A DNA stretch of 64,000 nucleotides from Candidatus Palauibacter rhopaloidicola. Its GTDB lineage: Bacteria; Gemmatimonadota; Gemmatimonadetes; Palauibacterales; Palauibacteraceae. The position numbers were made by a program, and so were the translations under genes. The notes below the pieces were generated by a model. It did not search any database. It was not told the DNA's origin and saw only the letters and a list, made by a program, of their open reading frames with translations. Location: positions 62,001 through 126,000 of the forward strand of contig JAPPGH010000050.1 in NCBI GenBank assembly GCA_026914155.1, read 5' to 3'. Below, one piece after another: positions 48,118 through 57,369 of the stretch (positions are counted from its first letter, which is position 1; each line of letters begins with the position of its first letter).

Positions 48118-50871
48118 ATGAGAAAGACAGGCAGGTTGGCGGCGGTGGCGGGGTTCGTGTCCACGCTGGCCGTACCCGTTACGGTCGAGGCCCAGCTTCC
48201 CGCGGGCGTCACCGAGATCGCCAGCGTCGAGGGGATTACGGAGTATCGGCTCGATAACGGGCTGCGTTTCCTGCTCTTCCCCGACCAGAGCAACCAGCGC
48301 ATCACGGTGAACATCACCTACCTCGTCGGCTCGAGACACGAGGGGTACGGCGAGACGGGCATGGCCCACCTCCTCGAGCACCTGGTGTTCAAGGGGACGC
48401 CGAACCACCCGGACATCCCGAAAGAGTTGGACGAGCACGGCGCCTTCCCGAACGGCACGACGTGGTTCGACCGCACGAACTACTTCGAGACGTTCCCCGC
48501 CACCGACGAGAACCTCGAGTGGGCGCTCGACCTCGAGTCCGACCGCATGGTGAACTCGTTCATCGCCCAGGAGGATCTCGATTCGGAGATGACGGTCGTC
48601 CGGAACGAGTGGGAGGCGGGGGAGAACAGCCCCCGCGGCGTGCTCCAGAAGCGCGTCCTCTCCGCCGCCTACGACTGGCACAACTACGGCAACTCCACGA
48701 TCGGCGCGCGCGCCGACATCGAGAACGTGCCCATCGACCGTCTGCAGGCCTTCTACCGGAAGTACTACCAGCCGGACAACGCCATCCTCGTCGTCGCCGG
48801 ACGCTTCGATCCGGACCGGGCGCTTGAACTCGTGGCCGAGAAGTTCGGTCCCCTCCCGCGGCCGGATCGCACGGGGGCGAACCAACTGTTCGAGACGTAC
48901 ACCGCCGAGCCCGCCCAGGACGGCGAGCGCACGGTCACCCTGCGGCGCGTCGGCGATGTCCAGTTCGCGATGGCGGCCTATCACATGCCGCCCGGTTCTC
49001 ACGAGCACTTCGCCGCGGTCGACGTGATGACGCACATCCTCTCCGCGCGTCCCGCCGGGCGCCTCTACCAGGCGCTCGTCGAGTCGGGCCTGGCCGCCAA
49101 CGCCTTCGCCGGCAACTTTCAGTTGCGCGAGCCGGGCATCCTGTTCGCCGGCACGGAGGTGCGCGAGGGCGACTCGCTCGACGAAGCCGCCGACGTCATG
49201 CTCTCCACGATCCAGGCGTTCGCCGACGAACCTCCCACCGCGGAGGAGGTCGACAGGGCGAAGACAGACTTTCTCTCGGGCATTGAACTCTCGTTCAACA
49301 ACCCCCAGGGGATCGCCCTTCAGCTCAGCGAATGGGCGTCGATGGGCGACTGGCGCCTCTTCTTCCTGCACCGGGACCGCCTGGAGCGGGTGACGCCCGA
49401 AGCGGTCCACCAGGTCGCACAGGCCTACCTCAAGCCGTCGAATCGGACCATCGGGTATTTCTACCCGGCGGATGAGACGCCGGCTCGAGCCGAGATCCCC
49501 CCGCCCCCCGACGTCGGGGCGCTGGTAGCCTCGTACGCGGGACGCGAGGCGGTGGCCGAAGGCGAGGCGTTCGATCCCACGATCGAGAACATCGAGGCCC
49601 GGACGGAGCGGTTCGAACTGCCCAACGGCCTCAAGGTCGCCTTTCTCGCGAAGGAAAACCGCGGCGACGCCGTAAACGTGCGCTTCACGCTGCGGCACGG
49701 CACGGAGAGCGGCCTCACGGGGAAGGCCATGGCCGCCTCGCTCGCCGGCGCCATGCTGATGCGGGGAACGGAGAGCCGCTCCCGCCAGGAGATCTCCGAC
49801 GAACTCGATCGGCTGAAGGCGCAAGGGTTCGTCAACGGGAGCGCCACGGTGGCCAGCGGCTCGTTCACCACCGTGCGGGAGAATCTTCCGGCCGTCCTCC
49901 GGCTCGGCGCGGAGATACTCCAGGAACCGGCCTTCGATGCGGACGAGTTCGAGTTGCTGCGCGAGGAGCGTCTCGCCGGCATCGAGTCGCAGATGTCGGA
50001 GCCGCAGGCCCTCGTGCTGCAGGCGTTCCAGCGCCACTTCGCCGACTACCCGGCGGATCATCCCCGCTACTCGCCGACCTTCGAGGAGCAGATCGAGCGC
50101 CTCGAGGCCGCGACGGTGGCCGAGGCGCGCGCCTTCTGGGAGGGCTTCTACGGGGCGCAGGGCGGCACCATGTCCGTCGTCGGCGATTTCGACGCCGCGG
50201 AGATGCGCGCGCTGATCGAGGAACTGTTCGGGGACTGGACCGCGAGCGAGGCCTACGCCCGCGTGCCGGTGCAGTACCGCGAGATCGCGCCGCTGACCCT
50301 CGATATCGAGACGCCCGACAAGGCGAACGCCATGATGTTCGCCGGCCTCGCGGTTCAGATGCGCGACGATCACCCGGACTACCCGGCGCTCCTCCTCGGC
50401 AACCACATCCTGGGCGGCGGCATGAACTCCCGGCTGTTCAGCAGGATCCGGGGCGAGGAAGGCCTGTCGTACGGCGTGAGTTCCAACTACGGCGCGCCAC
50501 CGATCGATGACAACGCGCAGTTCCTGGCGTTCGCGATCTTCGCGCCGGAGAACGCGGATCGGGTCGTCGCCGCGTTCGAGGACGTGCTTGAGACCACCCT
50601 CGCGGACGGTTTCTCGCCGGAGGAGTTCGAGACCGCCAAGCGGGGCTACCTGGACCAGCAGCAGAACGCCCGCGCGAACGATCCGGCCATCGCGAACATG
50701 CTGTCGAACAGCCTGTTCCTGGACCGTCCGCTCTTCTTCACCGCGGAGCAGGAGGCCGCGATCGAGGCGCTGACGGCGGGCGACGTCGTGGCCGCGATGC
50801 GGCGCCACATCGACCTGACGAAGCTGACGATCATCCGGGGCGGCGACTTCGCCAACAAGCTCGTTCCCTAG
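48118..50871 (+). CDS. M16-family zinc metallopeptidase, two-domain, exported
   Basis: This 917-aa protein has a signal peptide (RLAAVAGFVSTLAVPVTVEA) and two M16 halves. The N-terminal half has the inverted zinc motif HLLEH (residues 84-88) in GETGMAHLLEHLVFKGTP plus the downstream glutamate region (EWEAGENSPRG). The C-terminal half (from about residue 490) lacks HxxEH and is the non-catalytic partner domain, as in PqqL/pitrilysin-type enzymes. It should degrade peptides in the periplasm. I prefer ATG 48118, six bases after GGAG, over ATG 48106. It is the second gene after icd. Confidence 0.93.
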   Translation: MRKTGRLAAVAGFVSTLAVPVTVEAQLPAGVTEIASVEGITEYRLDNGLRFLLFPDQSNQRITVNITYLVGSRHEGYGETGMAHLLEHLVFKGTPNHPDIPKELDEHGAFPNGTTWFDRTNYFETFPATDENLEWALDLESDRMVNSFIAQEDLDSEMTVVRNEWEAGENSPRGVLQKRVLSAAYDWHNYGNSTIGARADIENVPIDRLQAFYRKYYQPDNAILVVAGRFDPDRALELVAEKFGPLPRPDRTGANQLFETYTAEPAQDGERTVTLRRVGDVQFAMAAYHMPPGSHEHFAAVDVMTHILSARPAGRLYQALVESGLAANAFAGNFQLREPGILFAGTEVREGDSLDEAADVMLSTIQAFADEPPTAEEVDRAKTDFLSGIELSFNNPQGIALQLSEWASMGDWRLFFLHRDRLERVTPEAVHQVAQAYLKPSNRTIGYFYPADETPARAEIPPPPDVGALVASYAGREAVAEGEAFDPTIENIEARTERFELPNGLKVAFLAKENRGDAVNVRFTLRHGTESGLTGKAMAASLAGAMLMRGTESRSRQEISDELDRLKAQGFVNGSATVASGSFTTVRENLPAVLRLGAEILQEPAFDADEFELLREERLAGIESQMSEPQALVLQAFQRHFADYPADHPRYSPTFEEQIERLEAATVAEARAFWEGFYGAQGGTMSVVGDFDAAEMRALIEELFGDWTASEAYARVPVQYREIAPLTLDIETPDKANAMMFAGLAVQMRDDHPDYPALLLGNHILGGGMNSRLFSRIRGEEGLSYGVSSNYGAPPIDDNAQFLAFAIFAPENADRVVAAFEDVLETTLADGFSPEEFETAKRGYLDQQQNARANDPAIANMLSNSLFLDRPLFFTAEQEAAIEALTAGDVVAAMRRHIDLTKLTIIRGGDFANKLVP

Positions 50872-50881
50872 CCGTAAGGCA

Positions 50882-50936
50882 CCCGGCCTCCCGGGCCGGG
50901 CAGGGAGCGGCGGGCGGCCGTATCAGCGGCCGCCCG
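50882..50936. terminator. Paired GC hairpins between convergent peptidase genes
   Basis: CCCGGCC/GGCCGGG (50882-50900) and CGGGCGGCCG/CGGCCGCCCG (50911-50936) form two strong hairpins in the 51-bp gap. The second straddles the stop codon of the S9 peptidase gene (50923-50925). Neither has a long T-run; they could act as a two-way terminator. Confidence 0.5.
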
Positions 50937-53490
50937 TCTGCTCCCGCTCCACGTTCAGCTGCGTGATGTCCGGGCTCCAGCGCGTGTCGCCGAGCAAGTG
51001 CGTTACGAAGTACTCCGCGCGCAGCCAGAACCAGTAGTCGCTCATGTCTCCGTAGCCGTGCCGCTGGCCGGGGAAGACGAAGTAGTCGAAGCGCTTGTTG
51101 GCCCGGATCAGCGCCTCCGCCATGCGGTGCGTGCCGGCGTGGTGGACGTTGTTGTCGATGTCCCCCGTCGTGAGCAGCAGGTGTCCCTTCAGGTTCGCGG
51201 CCAGGTCCGAGTTGCGCTCGATCTCGTACTCGAAGGTCACGTTCCCGCTGTCGTCCACGACCTCACGCACGCCGTGGTGCTTCTCCGACCAGTTCTGGTT
51301 GTAGACGTCATTGTTGTGATTCCCGGAGGATGAGACGGCGACCTTGAAGAAATCGGGGTAGACGAGCATCGCCGCCGTGGACATGAACCCGCCGCCGGAG
51401 TGCCCGTAGATTCCCACCCGGTCGATGTCGATGAAATCGTGCCGGTCGGCGAGTTGCTCGATCGCGGTCTTTTTGTCCGCCAGCCCGTAGTCGCGGAGGT
51501 TCCCGTACCCGTAGTTGTGGTACCACTTCGAGCGGGCCGGGTGGCCGCCGCGGTTCCCCACCGTGATCACGATCATCCCGAACTGGGCCAGCGCCGTCTC
51601 GTAGCGCGCCGTCGAGAATGCCTTCGCCACGGCCTCCGTCTGCGGCCCGGGGTACACGTAGGCAACGATCGGATAGGTCTTCTCCGGATCGAAGTCGAAC
51701 GGCTTGTAGATCACGCCGTACAGGTCCGTGACCCCGTCGTCCGCTTTCACCGTGTAGGGTTCGGGGAATCCGTACCCGGCCTCCTCCAGCTTCGAGAAGT
51801 CGGCGGTCTCGAGGTCCATGATCCGGCGGCCGTTCGCGGCATGGAGGGCGGCAACCGGCGTGGTGTTGACGCGCGAGTAGTTGCTCACGAAGAAACGGTT
51901 GGACTCGCCCATATCGACGCGGTGATCGAAGTCGCCCGGGTTCAGAATCGTGAGTCCGGAGCCGTCGAGGTTCACCCGGTACAGGTGCTGGTAGTAGGGG
52001 TCCTCGCCCGCCTCGCGTGCGTTGGCCTGGAAGTAGACGACGCCGGCCGCCTCGTCGATCCCGACCACCTGGCGCACGGACCAGGGACCCTCGGTGAGGC
52101 GGTTGCGCAGCGTCCCGTCCGGCCCGAACCGGTACAGGTGCGCCCAGCCATCCCGCTCCGACCACCACAGCATGTCGCCCGACTCGAGGAGTTCGAGCCG
52201 CTGGAATTCCACGTAGGTGTTGAGCCGCTCCTCGAACAGCACGCGCGCCTCGCCGGTCGCGGCGTCCGCGACCATCACGTCGAGGCGGTGCTGATTGCGG
52301 CTCTGCCTCACGAAGTGGAGTTCGTCCGAGCCGGGAGAGAGCCACAGCGACCGGAACGGCTCCTCGCTGTCCGGATAGCGGAACTGGCGCGCGGACGTCG
52401 TGAAGAGGCGGTGATCCTTCCACTCCTCCGGCATCGCGACCTCGACCATGCTCCGGTCCTGGAGGTCGTAGATGAGAAGCTCGGGCTGGCTCACGGTCTC
52501 CTCGCCCGGCATGTCGTACTTGTAGGACTCGAGTTCGGGCCGCTTGTTGCCGACCATGTGGATGACCCAGAGGTTCCCGACCTCGCGCCGGTCGCGGCGG
52601 ATCAGCGAGAAGCGGCGTGAGTCATGGGACCACGAGACCGACACCCGCTTCCGCTCGTCCGCGTTCTCCTCCCGCTCGATGTCCGTGTCCCCACGCTCGA
52701 ACACCGCGTAGCTGTAGTGCTCCACTCCGTCCGTCGTGAGCTGCGTCTCCTCGGCGTCGATCCCCTCCTCCGCCTCGTCCGCCTCGTCCCCGCTCTTCCC
52801 GCGCCGCGCCTCGAGGAACTGCTGGTAGTCCTCTCCGCTCATCATGTGGAGGTTGTGGTTCCGGGCGAAGATGACCGTCTGTCCGTCCGGCGACACGCTG
52901 GCCCAGGACGGGTGGTTGTCGGGCGCCTCCCAGTCCTCGAGTTCGCGCAGCACCCGAGTGTTCACATCGTACTCGAAGTGGAACACCTTCTTCCGTGCGC
53001 GCCGGCGCTGCTGCTCGCCCTCCTCCTCTTCCTCGTCCAGCTCCTCCATCTCCGATTCCGTCTCGTCTTCCTCCTCATCCTGCGAGGATTCGACCTCGAA
53101 CTGGAGGGTGTTCGCGTCGATGAACTTGATCGCGCGGATCGGGAGGTGCTGGCCGTCCCACGGGTCGCGCGTGATGCGGGTCAGCTCGGCCGCGATCCGG
53201 TCGTTATCGAAGATCTGCCGCTTCGTCCCGGCCACCGGATCCACGATGGTGTAGAAGGAGCCGTTCGACGTCTCCCATTCGTACCAGAACGACTCGGAGC
53301 CCTCGATCCACTGCGGGTCCACCGAGGTCGAGTAGACGAGATCCTGGATCTTGTAGGGCGCGAAGCGCGCCGCGAGGCGGTAGTTCGCCGGGCCCTCGCC
53401 CGTTTCCTGCGCGGCGAGCGGCGCGGCCAGCAGCACTGCGGCTGCCAGCGAGAGGAGAAGGCGTGACCCGGCACGGTATGCGAAGTTCAT
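50923..53490 (-). CDS. S9-family (DPP-IV-like) serine peptidase, exported
   Basis: This 855-aa protein has a signal peptide (LLLSLAAAVLLAAPLAAQ), a beta-propeller region and a C-terminal alpha/beta-hydrolase domain. The nucleophile elbow GIYGHSGGGFMSTAAML, the Asp region LLTTGDIDNNVHHAG and the His in VFPGQRHGYGD make a complete triad. Propeller strands such as SWSHDSRRFSLIRRD are visible. Residues 138-168 form an unusual Glu-rich insertion followed by a basic cluster. It should trim peptides in the periplasm or outside, complementing the convergent M16 enzyme. Confidence 0.92.
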   Translation of the reverse strand: MNFAYRAGSRLLLSLAAAVLLAAPLAAQETGEGPANYRLAARFAPYKIQDLVYSTSVDPQWIEGSESFWYEWETSNGSFYTIVDPVAGTKRQIFDNDRIAAELTRITRDPWDGQHLPIRAIKFIDANTLQFEVESSQDEEEDETESEMEELDEEEEEGEQQRRRARKKVFHFEYDVNTRVLRELEDWEAPDNHPSWASVSPDGQTVIFARNHNLHMMSGEDYQQFLEARRGKSGDEADEAEEGIDAEETQLTTDGVEHYSYAVFERGDTDIEREENADERKRVSVSWSHDSRRFSLIRRDRREVGNLWVIHMVGNKRPELESYKYDMPGEETVSQPELLIYDLQDRSMVEVAMPEEWKDHRLFTTSARQFRYPDSEEPFRSLWLSPGSDELHFVRQSRNQHRLDVMVADAATGEARVLFEERLNTYVEFQRLELLESGDMLWWSERDGWAHLYRFGPDGTLRNRLTEGPWSVRQVVGIDEAAGVVYFQANAREAGEDPYYQHLYRVNLDGSGLTILNPGDFDHRVDMGESNRFFVSNYSRVNTTPVAALHAANGRRIMDLETADFSKLEEAGYGFPEPYTVKADDGVTDLYGVIYKPFDFDPEKTYPIVAYVYPGPQTEAVAKAFSTARYETALAQFGMIVITVGNRGGHPARSKWYHNYGYGNLRDYGLADKKTAIEQLADRHDFIDIDRVGIYGHSGGGFMSTAAMLVYPDFFKVAVSSSGNHNNDVYNQNWSEKHHGVREVVDDSGNVTFEYEIERNSDLAANLKGHLLLTTGDIDNNVHHAGTHRMAEALIRANKRFDYFVFPGQRHGYGDMSDYWFWLRAEYFVTHLLGDTRWSPDITQLNVEREQTGGR

Positions 53491-53555
53491 GGCAAAACTC
53501 GTGGCTGACGTGATCGGAACGAGATGAGAGAACGCCGGAGAACGTGGAGGAGGTC

Positions 53556-53582
53556 GGGGCGGCCTGTCCAGATGGCCGCCCC
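53556..53582 (-). terminator. GC hairpin after the small membrane protein gene
   Basis: GGGGCGGCC (53556-53564) pairs perfectly with GGCCGCCCC (53574-53582) around a 9-nt loop, about 90 bp past the stop of the minus-strand gene at 53674. There is no T-tract. The 183-bp stretch 53491-53673 holds this and a second smaller hairpin (53630-53649) but no gene; it must also contain the S9 peptidase promoter region. Confidence 0.4.
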
Positions 53583-53673
53583 GCGGCGTGCGGAGACGTA
53601 CCCGACCGGGGGAGCCAGTCCAGACGACGGACCCCCACCGGCAGGGGTCAAACCAGGTCAGCGGCTCGTGGCG

Positions 53674-54081
53674 CTAGTCGCCGCGTCCGAGCATCATGCC
53701 GACCACGGCGCCGGCGGCGCCCCACAGTACGGCCGTGACGACGACGTCGACGACGACCGAGGTGAGGGTCGAGGTGTTCATCGCGCCCAGCGCCACGAAC
53801 CCGAAGGCCGCCGCAATGAGCGCGCCGAGCTTGGCGCCCGCCTGGGCGCCGCCCGCGACATCCGTTGCGCCCTTCCAGCCCAGGGCGGTCGCGAGCACTC
53901 CGCCGGCGGCAAGCTGGCCGACGGCGATCCAGAGGAAACTGGGAGACTCCCTGATGACACCGGTGGCTGAGCCCATGTTGGCTTCAAAGAAGCCACCAAG
54001 GAGCAGTTCGTAGAGGACGTAGCCGCCCACAAAGAGGACGACGGCGCCGGCGATCGAGGCGATGAGGCACTTCGTGTTCAT
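53674..54081 (-). CDS. Small four-helix membrane protein, family not recognised
   Basis: The 135-aa product is hydrophobic throughout, with four probable transmembrane helices: IASIAGAVVLFVGGYVLYEL, SFLWIAVGQLAAGGVLATA, AGAKLGALIAAAFGFVALGA and SVVVDVVVTAVLWGAAGAVV. A short GATDVAGGAQAG loop joins helices two and three. The shape recalls DUF1761-type proteins, but I cannot confirm this. The ATG at 54079-54081 has GGAGGG upstream, which favours it over an earlier start at 54123. It is the only gene on its strand between two hairpins. Confidence 0.7.
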   Translation of the reverse strand: MNTKCLIASIAGAVVLFVGGYVLYELLLGGFFEANMGSATGVIRESPSFLWIAVGQLAAGGVLATALGWKGATDVAGGAQAGAKLGALIAAAFGFVALGAMNTSTLTSVVVDVVVTAVLWGAAGAVVGMMLGRGD

Positions 54082-54319
54082 GGCGTTCCCTCCGCCTGAA
54101 GGTGGTGAAGCCCCCCCGCACACGTCCCTTCCCCCCGCGGGCAGACGCGCGCGGCGCGCGCAAAGGGCTCACCGGGCGCGGCCACCCTGCCTTGAAGCAT
54201 AGGAATCGAAACCCGACCGGCAAGGCCGGCCGCCCCGCTCCCCCGGCCGGGGGCCGCTACTCCCGGTCGCAGGGCCCCGCGGGATCGGGAGCCTGATCGG
54301 CCTTCGCGGCTTCGAGCTG

Positions 54320-55624
54320 TTAGAAGCGGTCCAGGCGGGGGTTGACCACGTTGGAGTAGATCGACCCGAACGTGTAGGAGAAGCCCACCGACACGCCGTA
54401 CTCGAAGCCGCTCTGCAGGATGCGCTGGCGGAGGAGGACCTCCTCCGTCGTGGCGTCGCCGGATGGCACGTTGAGCTGGTCGCGGATGCGCGAGTAGTTC
54501 GCATTGAGCCGGAGCGACAGCCCGCGGAAGATCCGGAAATCGGCCCCGGCGAAGGCGGTGAAGCGGTTCTTTGACGGATCGTGCAGGAACTGGGAGAAGG
54601 TGAGGAACCCGTACGACTCGCCCCACGGCTGGCGGACGCTGAGGCGTACGCTGAAACGGTGGTGCGGGAGCGTCTCCTCGTCCTTCAGGAAGACGGTCTG
54701 CTCGATGTAGTCGTGGTACCGGAGGCCGATCGTGTAGAGGAAATTGAACTGCCTGCGGGTCGACTCGGAATAGGGGAAGATGTTGTACTCCAGCGCCGGT
54801 CCCAGCCGAAGCTGCAGGTCTTCATTGGCGAAGCTGGAGTGCCCCACCTCGTACGCGGCGCCCGCCGACCAGTGATCCGACAGGCTCCACACGCTGAGCC
54901 CCTCGGCTTCCCAGCTCTCCCGGACGCTGGTAACGGATGTCGTGTCAGAGGTCTCGAACAGGCGCCGGTTGTAGCTCGCGTCGACGGAGAACTCGAGTTT
55001 CAGGGCATCCGTAACCCGGTCGGCCGAGAAGCCGGTCTCGAATTCGTACTCCTCGGTGCGCTCGTCCACCTCGAGGTCGGCGTTCGCCCGCAGCCGGAAG
55101 GTCCAGAAGTTCCACGGATCGTCCTCGGGCCGGGCGGCGATCTCGCCGCCCCCGGCTCCGTCGTAGCGGATATCGATGCTCGAAGCCTGCTCGGTGCGTG
55201 CGATGTAGCGCAGCAATCCCAGTTCGAGCGTCCGAGCCACGTCCGTCAGCCGCTGCTCCAACGCGAGGTTGGGGCGCGTCACGACTTCGAGCCGGTCCGT
55301 GATCTCGGCGAACTCCTCCCGCCCGATGTAGTCGAGCGTGAAGCGCCGGCCTCCGCTGCCGGTGTCTTCCGAGGTCATGAGGACGTGGACCTGCGCATCC
55401 TCGCGATCGCGCGTGTAGTTCACGTACGGGATCTCGCGCCGGTAGAAGTCGAAGTCGCACATCCCGCGGCCGCCGTCACAGTCGAAGAAGACGCGAAGCG
55501 CGCCGTTGCCGTTGGCGATGGGCGTCACCTCCTGCGCCGCCAGGGGGACGGGCGCCGGGCTGGCGAATACGAGCCCCGCCGCGAACGCGAGGCGGCCGAT
55601 GCGAAGAATCCAGAGACGGTTCAC
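54320..55624 (-). CDS. Uncharacterised exported outer-membrane-type protein
   Basis: I do not recognise the family. The roughly 434-aa protein has a signal peptide (RLAFAAGLVFASPAPVPLAA), an N-terminal globular part with a Cys pair (FFDCDGGRGMCDFDFYRR) and repeated amphipathic strands through the C-terminal two thirds (for example FNFLYTIGLRYHDYIE and FRGLSLRLNANYSRIRD), ending YGVSVGFSYTFGS. This fits an outer-membrane beta-barrel with a periplasmic N-domain. GTG 55624 is preferred because the signal peptide then starts normally; an earlier start at 55687 would add 21 residues. The stretch 54082-54319 before it holds GC-rich inverted segments and no gene. Confidence 0.7.
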   Translation of the reverse strand: MNRLWILRIGRLAFAAGLVFASPAPVPLAAQEVTPIANGNGALRVFFDCDGGRGMCDFDFYRREIPYVNYTRDREDAQVHVLMTSEDTGSGGRRFTLDYIGREEFAEITDRLEVVTRPNLALEQRLTDVARTLELGLLRYIARTEQASSIDIRYDGAGGGEIAARPEDDPWNFWTFRLRANADLEVDERTEEYEFETGFSADRVTDALKLEFSVDASYNRRLFETSDTTSVTSVRESWEAEGLSVWSLSDHWSAGAAYEVGHSSFANEDLQLRLGPALEYNIFPYSESTRRQFNFLYTIGLRYHDYIEQTVFLKDEETLPHHRFSVRLSVRQPWGESYGFLTFSQFLHDPSKNRFTAFAGADFRIFRGLSLRLNANYSRIRDQLNVPSGDATTEEVLLRQRILQSGFEYGVSVGFSYTFGSIYSNVVNPRLDRF

Positions 55625-55702
55625 GAACGGCGACGTTCCCGCGGGAACGCGCAACTCAGGCTGGATCGGGGTTGGGAGGCCTCTCACTCGAACGTCCGGT
55701 GG

Positions 55703-56102
<400 letters not shown>

Positions 56103-56104
<2 letters not shown>

Positions 56105-57239
56105 GGCGCTCCGCCTTTCCCTCCGCTCACCGCAACTGCGGCGCGGGGCGTCGGAAGGGATCCTCGACCCGTCCGAGACCGCGGCCGCTCGGGAGGTGAT
56201 TCGCAACTGGCATGGGTACGACGCGACGCCGATGGTAACACTGCCGGGGCTCGCCGCGTTGCTGGAGGTGGAGTCGGTCCGGGTCAAGGATGAATCGCCG
56301 CGCTTCGGGCTCGGCTCGTTCAAGGCGCTCGGCGGGGCGTTCGCGGTCCTGCGCGCGCTCCAGGACGAGATCGAGCGCCGGAGCGGAGCCCGGCCTACGG
56401 CGGCGGAGTTGCGGGCAGGGCATCCGCTGGCGGCGGAGATCACGGTCACGACCGCCTCGGCGGGGAACCACGGCCGATCCGTGGCGTGGGGGAGCGCCGA
56501 GTTCGGTTGTCGCTGCGTGATCTTCCTTCCGGAAGACGCGATCCCCGCCCGTGCCCGCGCGATCGAGGGACACGGGGCGAGGGTGGTCCGCGTACCCGGC
56601 GAGTACGACGGCGTCGTCGGGCACACCGACCGGGAGGCCGCGCGGAACGGCTGGATCGTGGTTTCCGACACGGCGTACGAAGGCTACGAGGAAACGCCCC
56701 GCCGCATCATGGCGGGCTACACGCTCCTCGCCGCGGAGATGCTGGACGACCTCGCGGATGCCGGCGCGGCGCCCCTCACGCACCTCTTCGTGCAGGCGGG
56801 CGTCGGCGGCCTCGCGACCGGAGTGTGCGGCCATTTCGCGCAGGCGTGCGGCGAGGGACGGCCGCGCTTCATCGCCGTCGAGCCGTGGCGGGCCGACTGC
56901 TTCGGCCGGAGCCTGCGACTCGGCCGGGCGAGCATCGCGGAACCGCCGTTCCACACCGCGATGGGCGGTCTCGCCGCCGGCGTCGCGTCGACGATCGCCT
57001 GGGACTACCTGGCGCCGCTGCTCGACGCGGCGATTGCGCTCCCCGAGCCCGTATGGGCCGCCGGCGCCGAGGCGCTCGAGTCCGGTCGGCTGGGCGCCCG
57101 CATCATCGCGGGCCCGTCCGGCGCCGCCGGCGCAGGGGCGCTCCTCGCCCTGGCCCGCCTCCCCGGCCTGCGCCGGCTCCTCGGCCTCGACGCCCGCGCG
57201 CGGGTCGGCGCGATCGTCACCGAGCAGCGCTTCGACTAA
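56103..57239 (+). CDS. PLP-dependent diaminopropionate ammonia-lyase-like enzyme
   Basis: This 378-aa fold-type II PLP enzyme has the lysine site [18 protein letters not shown], the [16 protein letters not shown] phosphate-sensing loop, [17 protein letters not shown] and [16 protein letters not shown]. These match the diaminopropionate ammonia-lyase (DpaL/YgeX) group, which turns 2,3-diaminopropionate into pyruvate and ammonia; a related serine/threonine deaminase role is possible. ATG 56103 has a GAGGG site and shares bases with the start of the divergent VOC gene. Confidence 0.88.
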
Positions 57240-57369
57240 GCACCCGGCCGCTTGCCGCCGTCCCCCGCCTCCGTATAGTCGATCACGCCGATCGATCACG
57301 GCCGATCACCGAATCGCGCGCGCAAGCCGCCACGGCGCCTTGAGCGCCCTCAATCCGCCCAGGAGTCAC

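Noticed and set aside
48064..50808. 914-codon minus-strand frame opposite the M16 peptidase
   Set aside because: Same shadow effect; the plus-strand M16 gene has full motifs, signal peptide and ribosome site.
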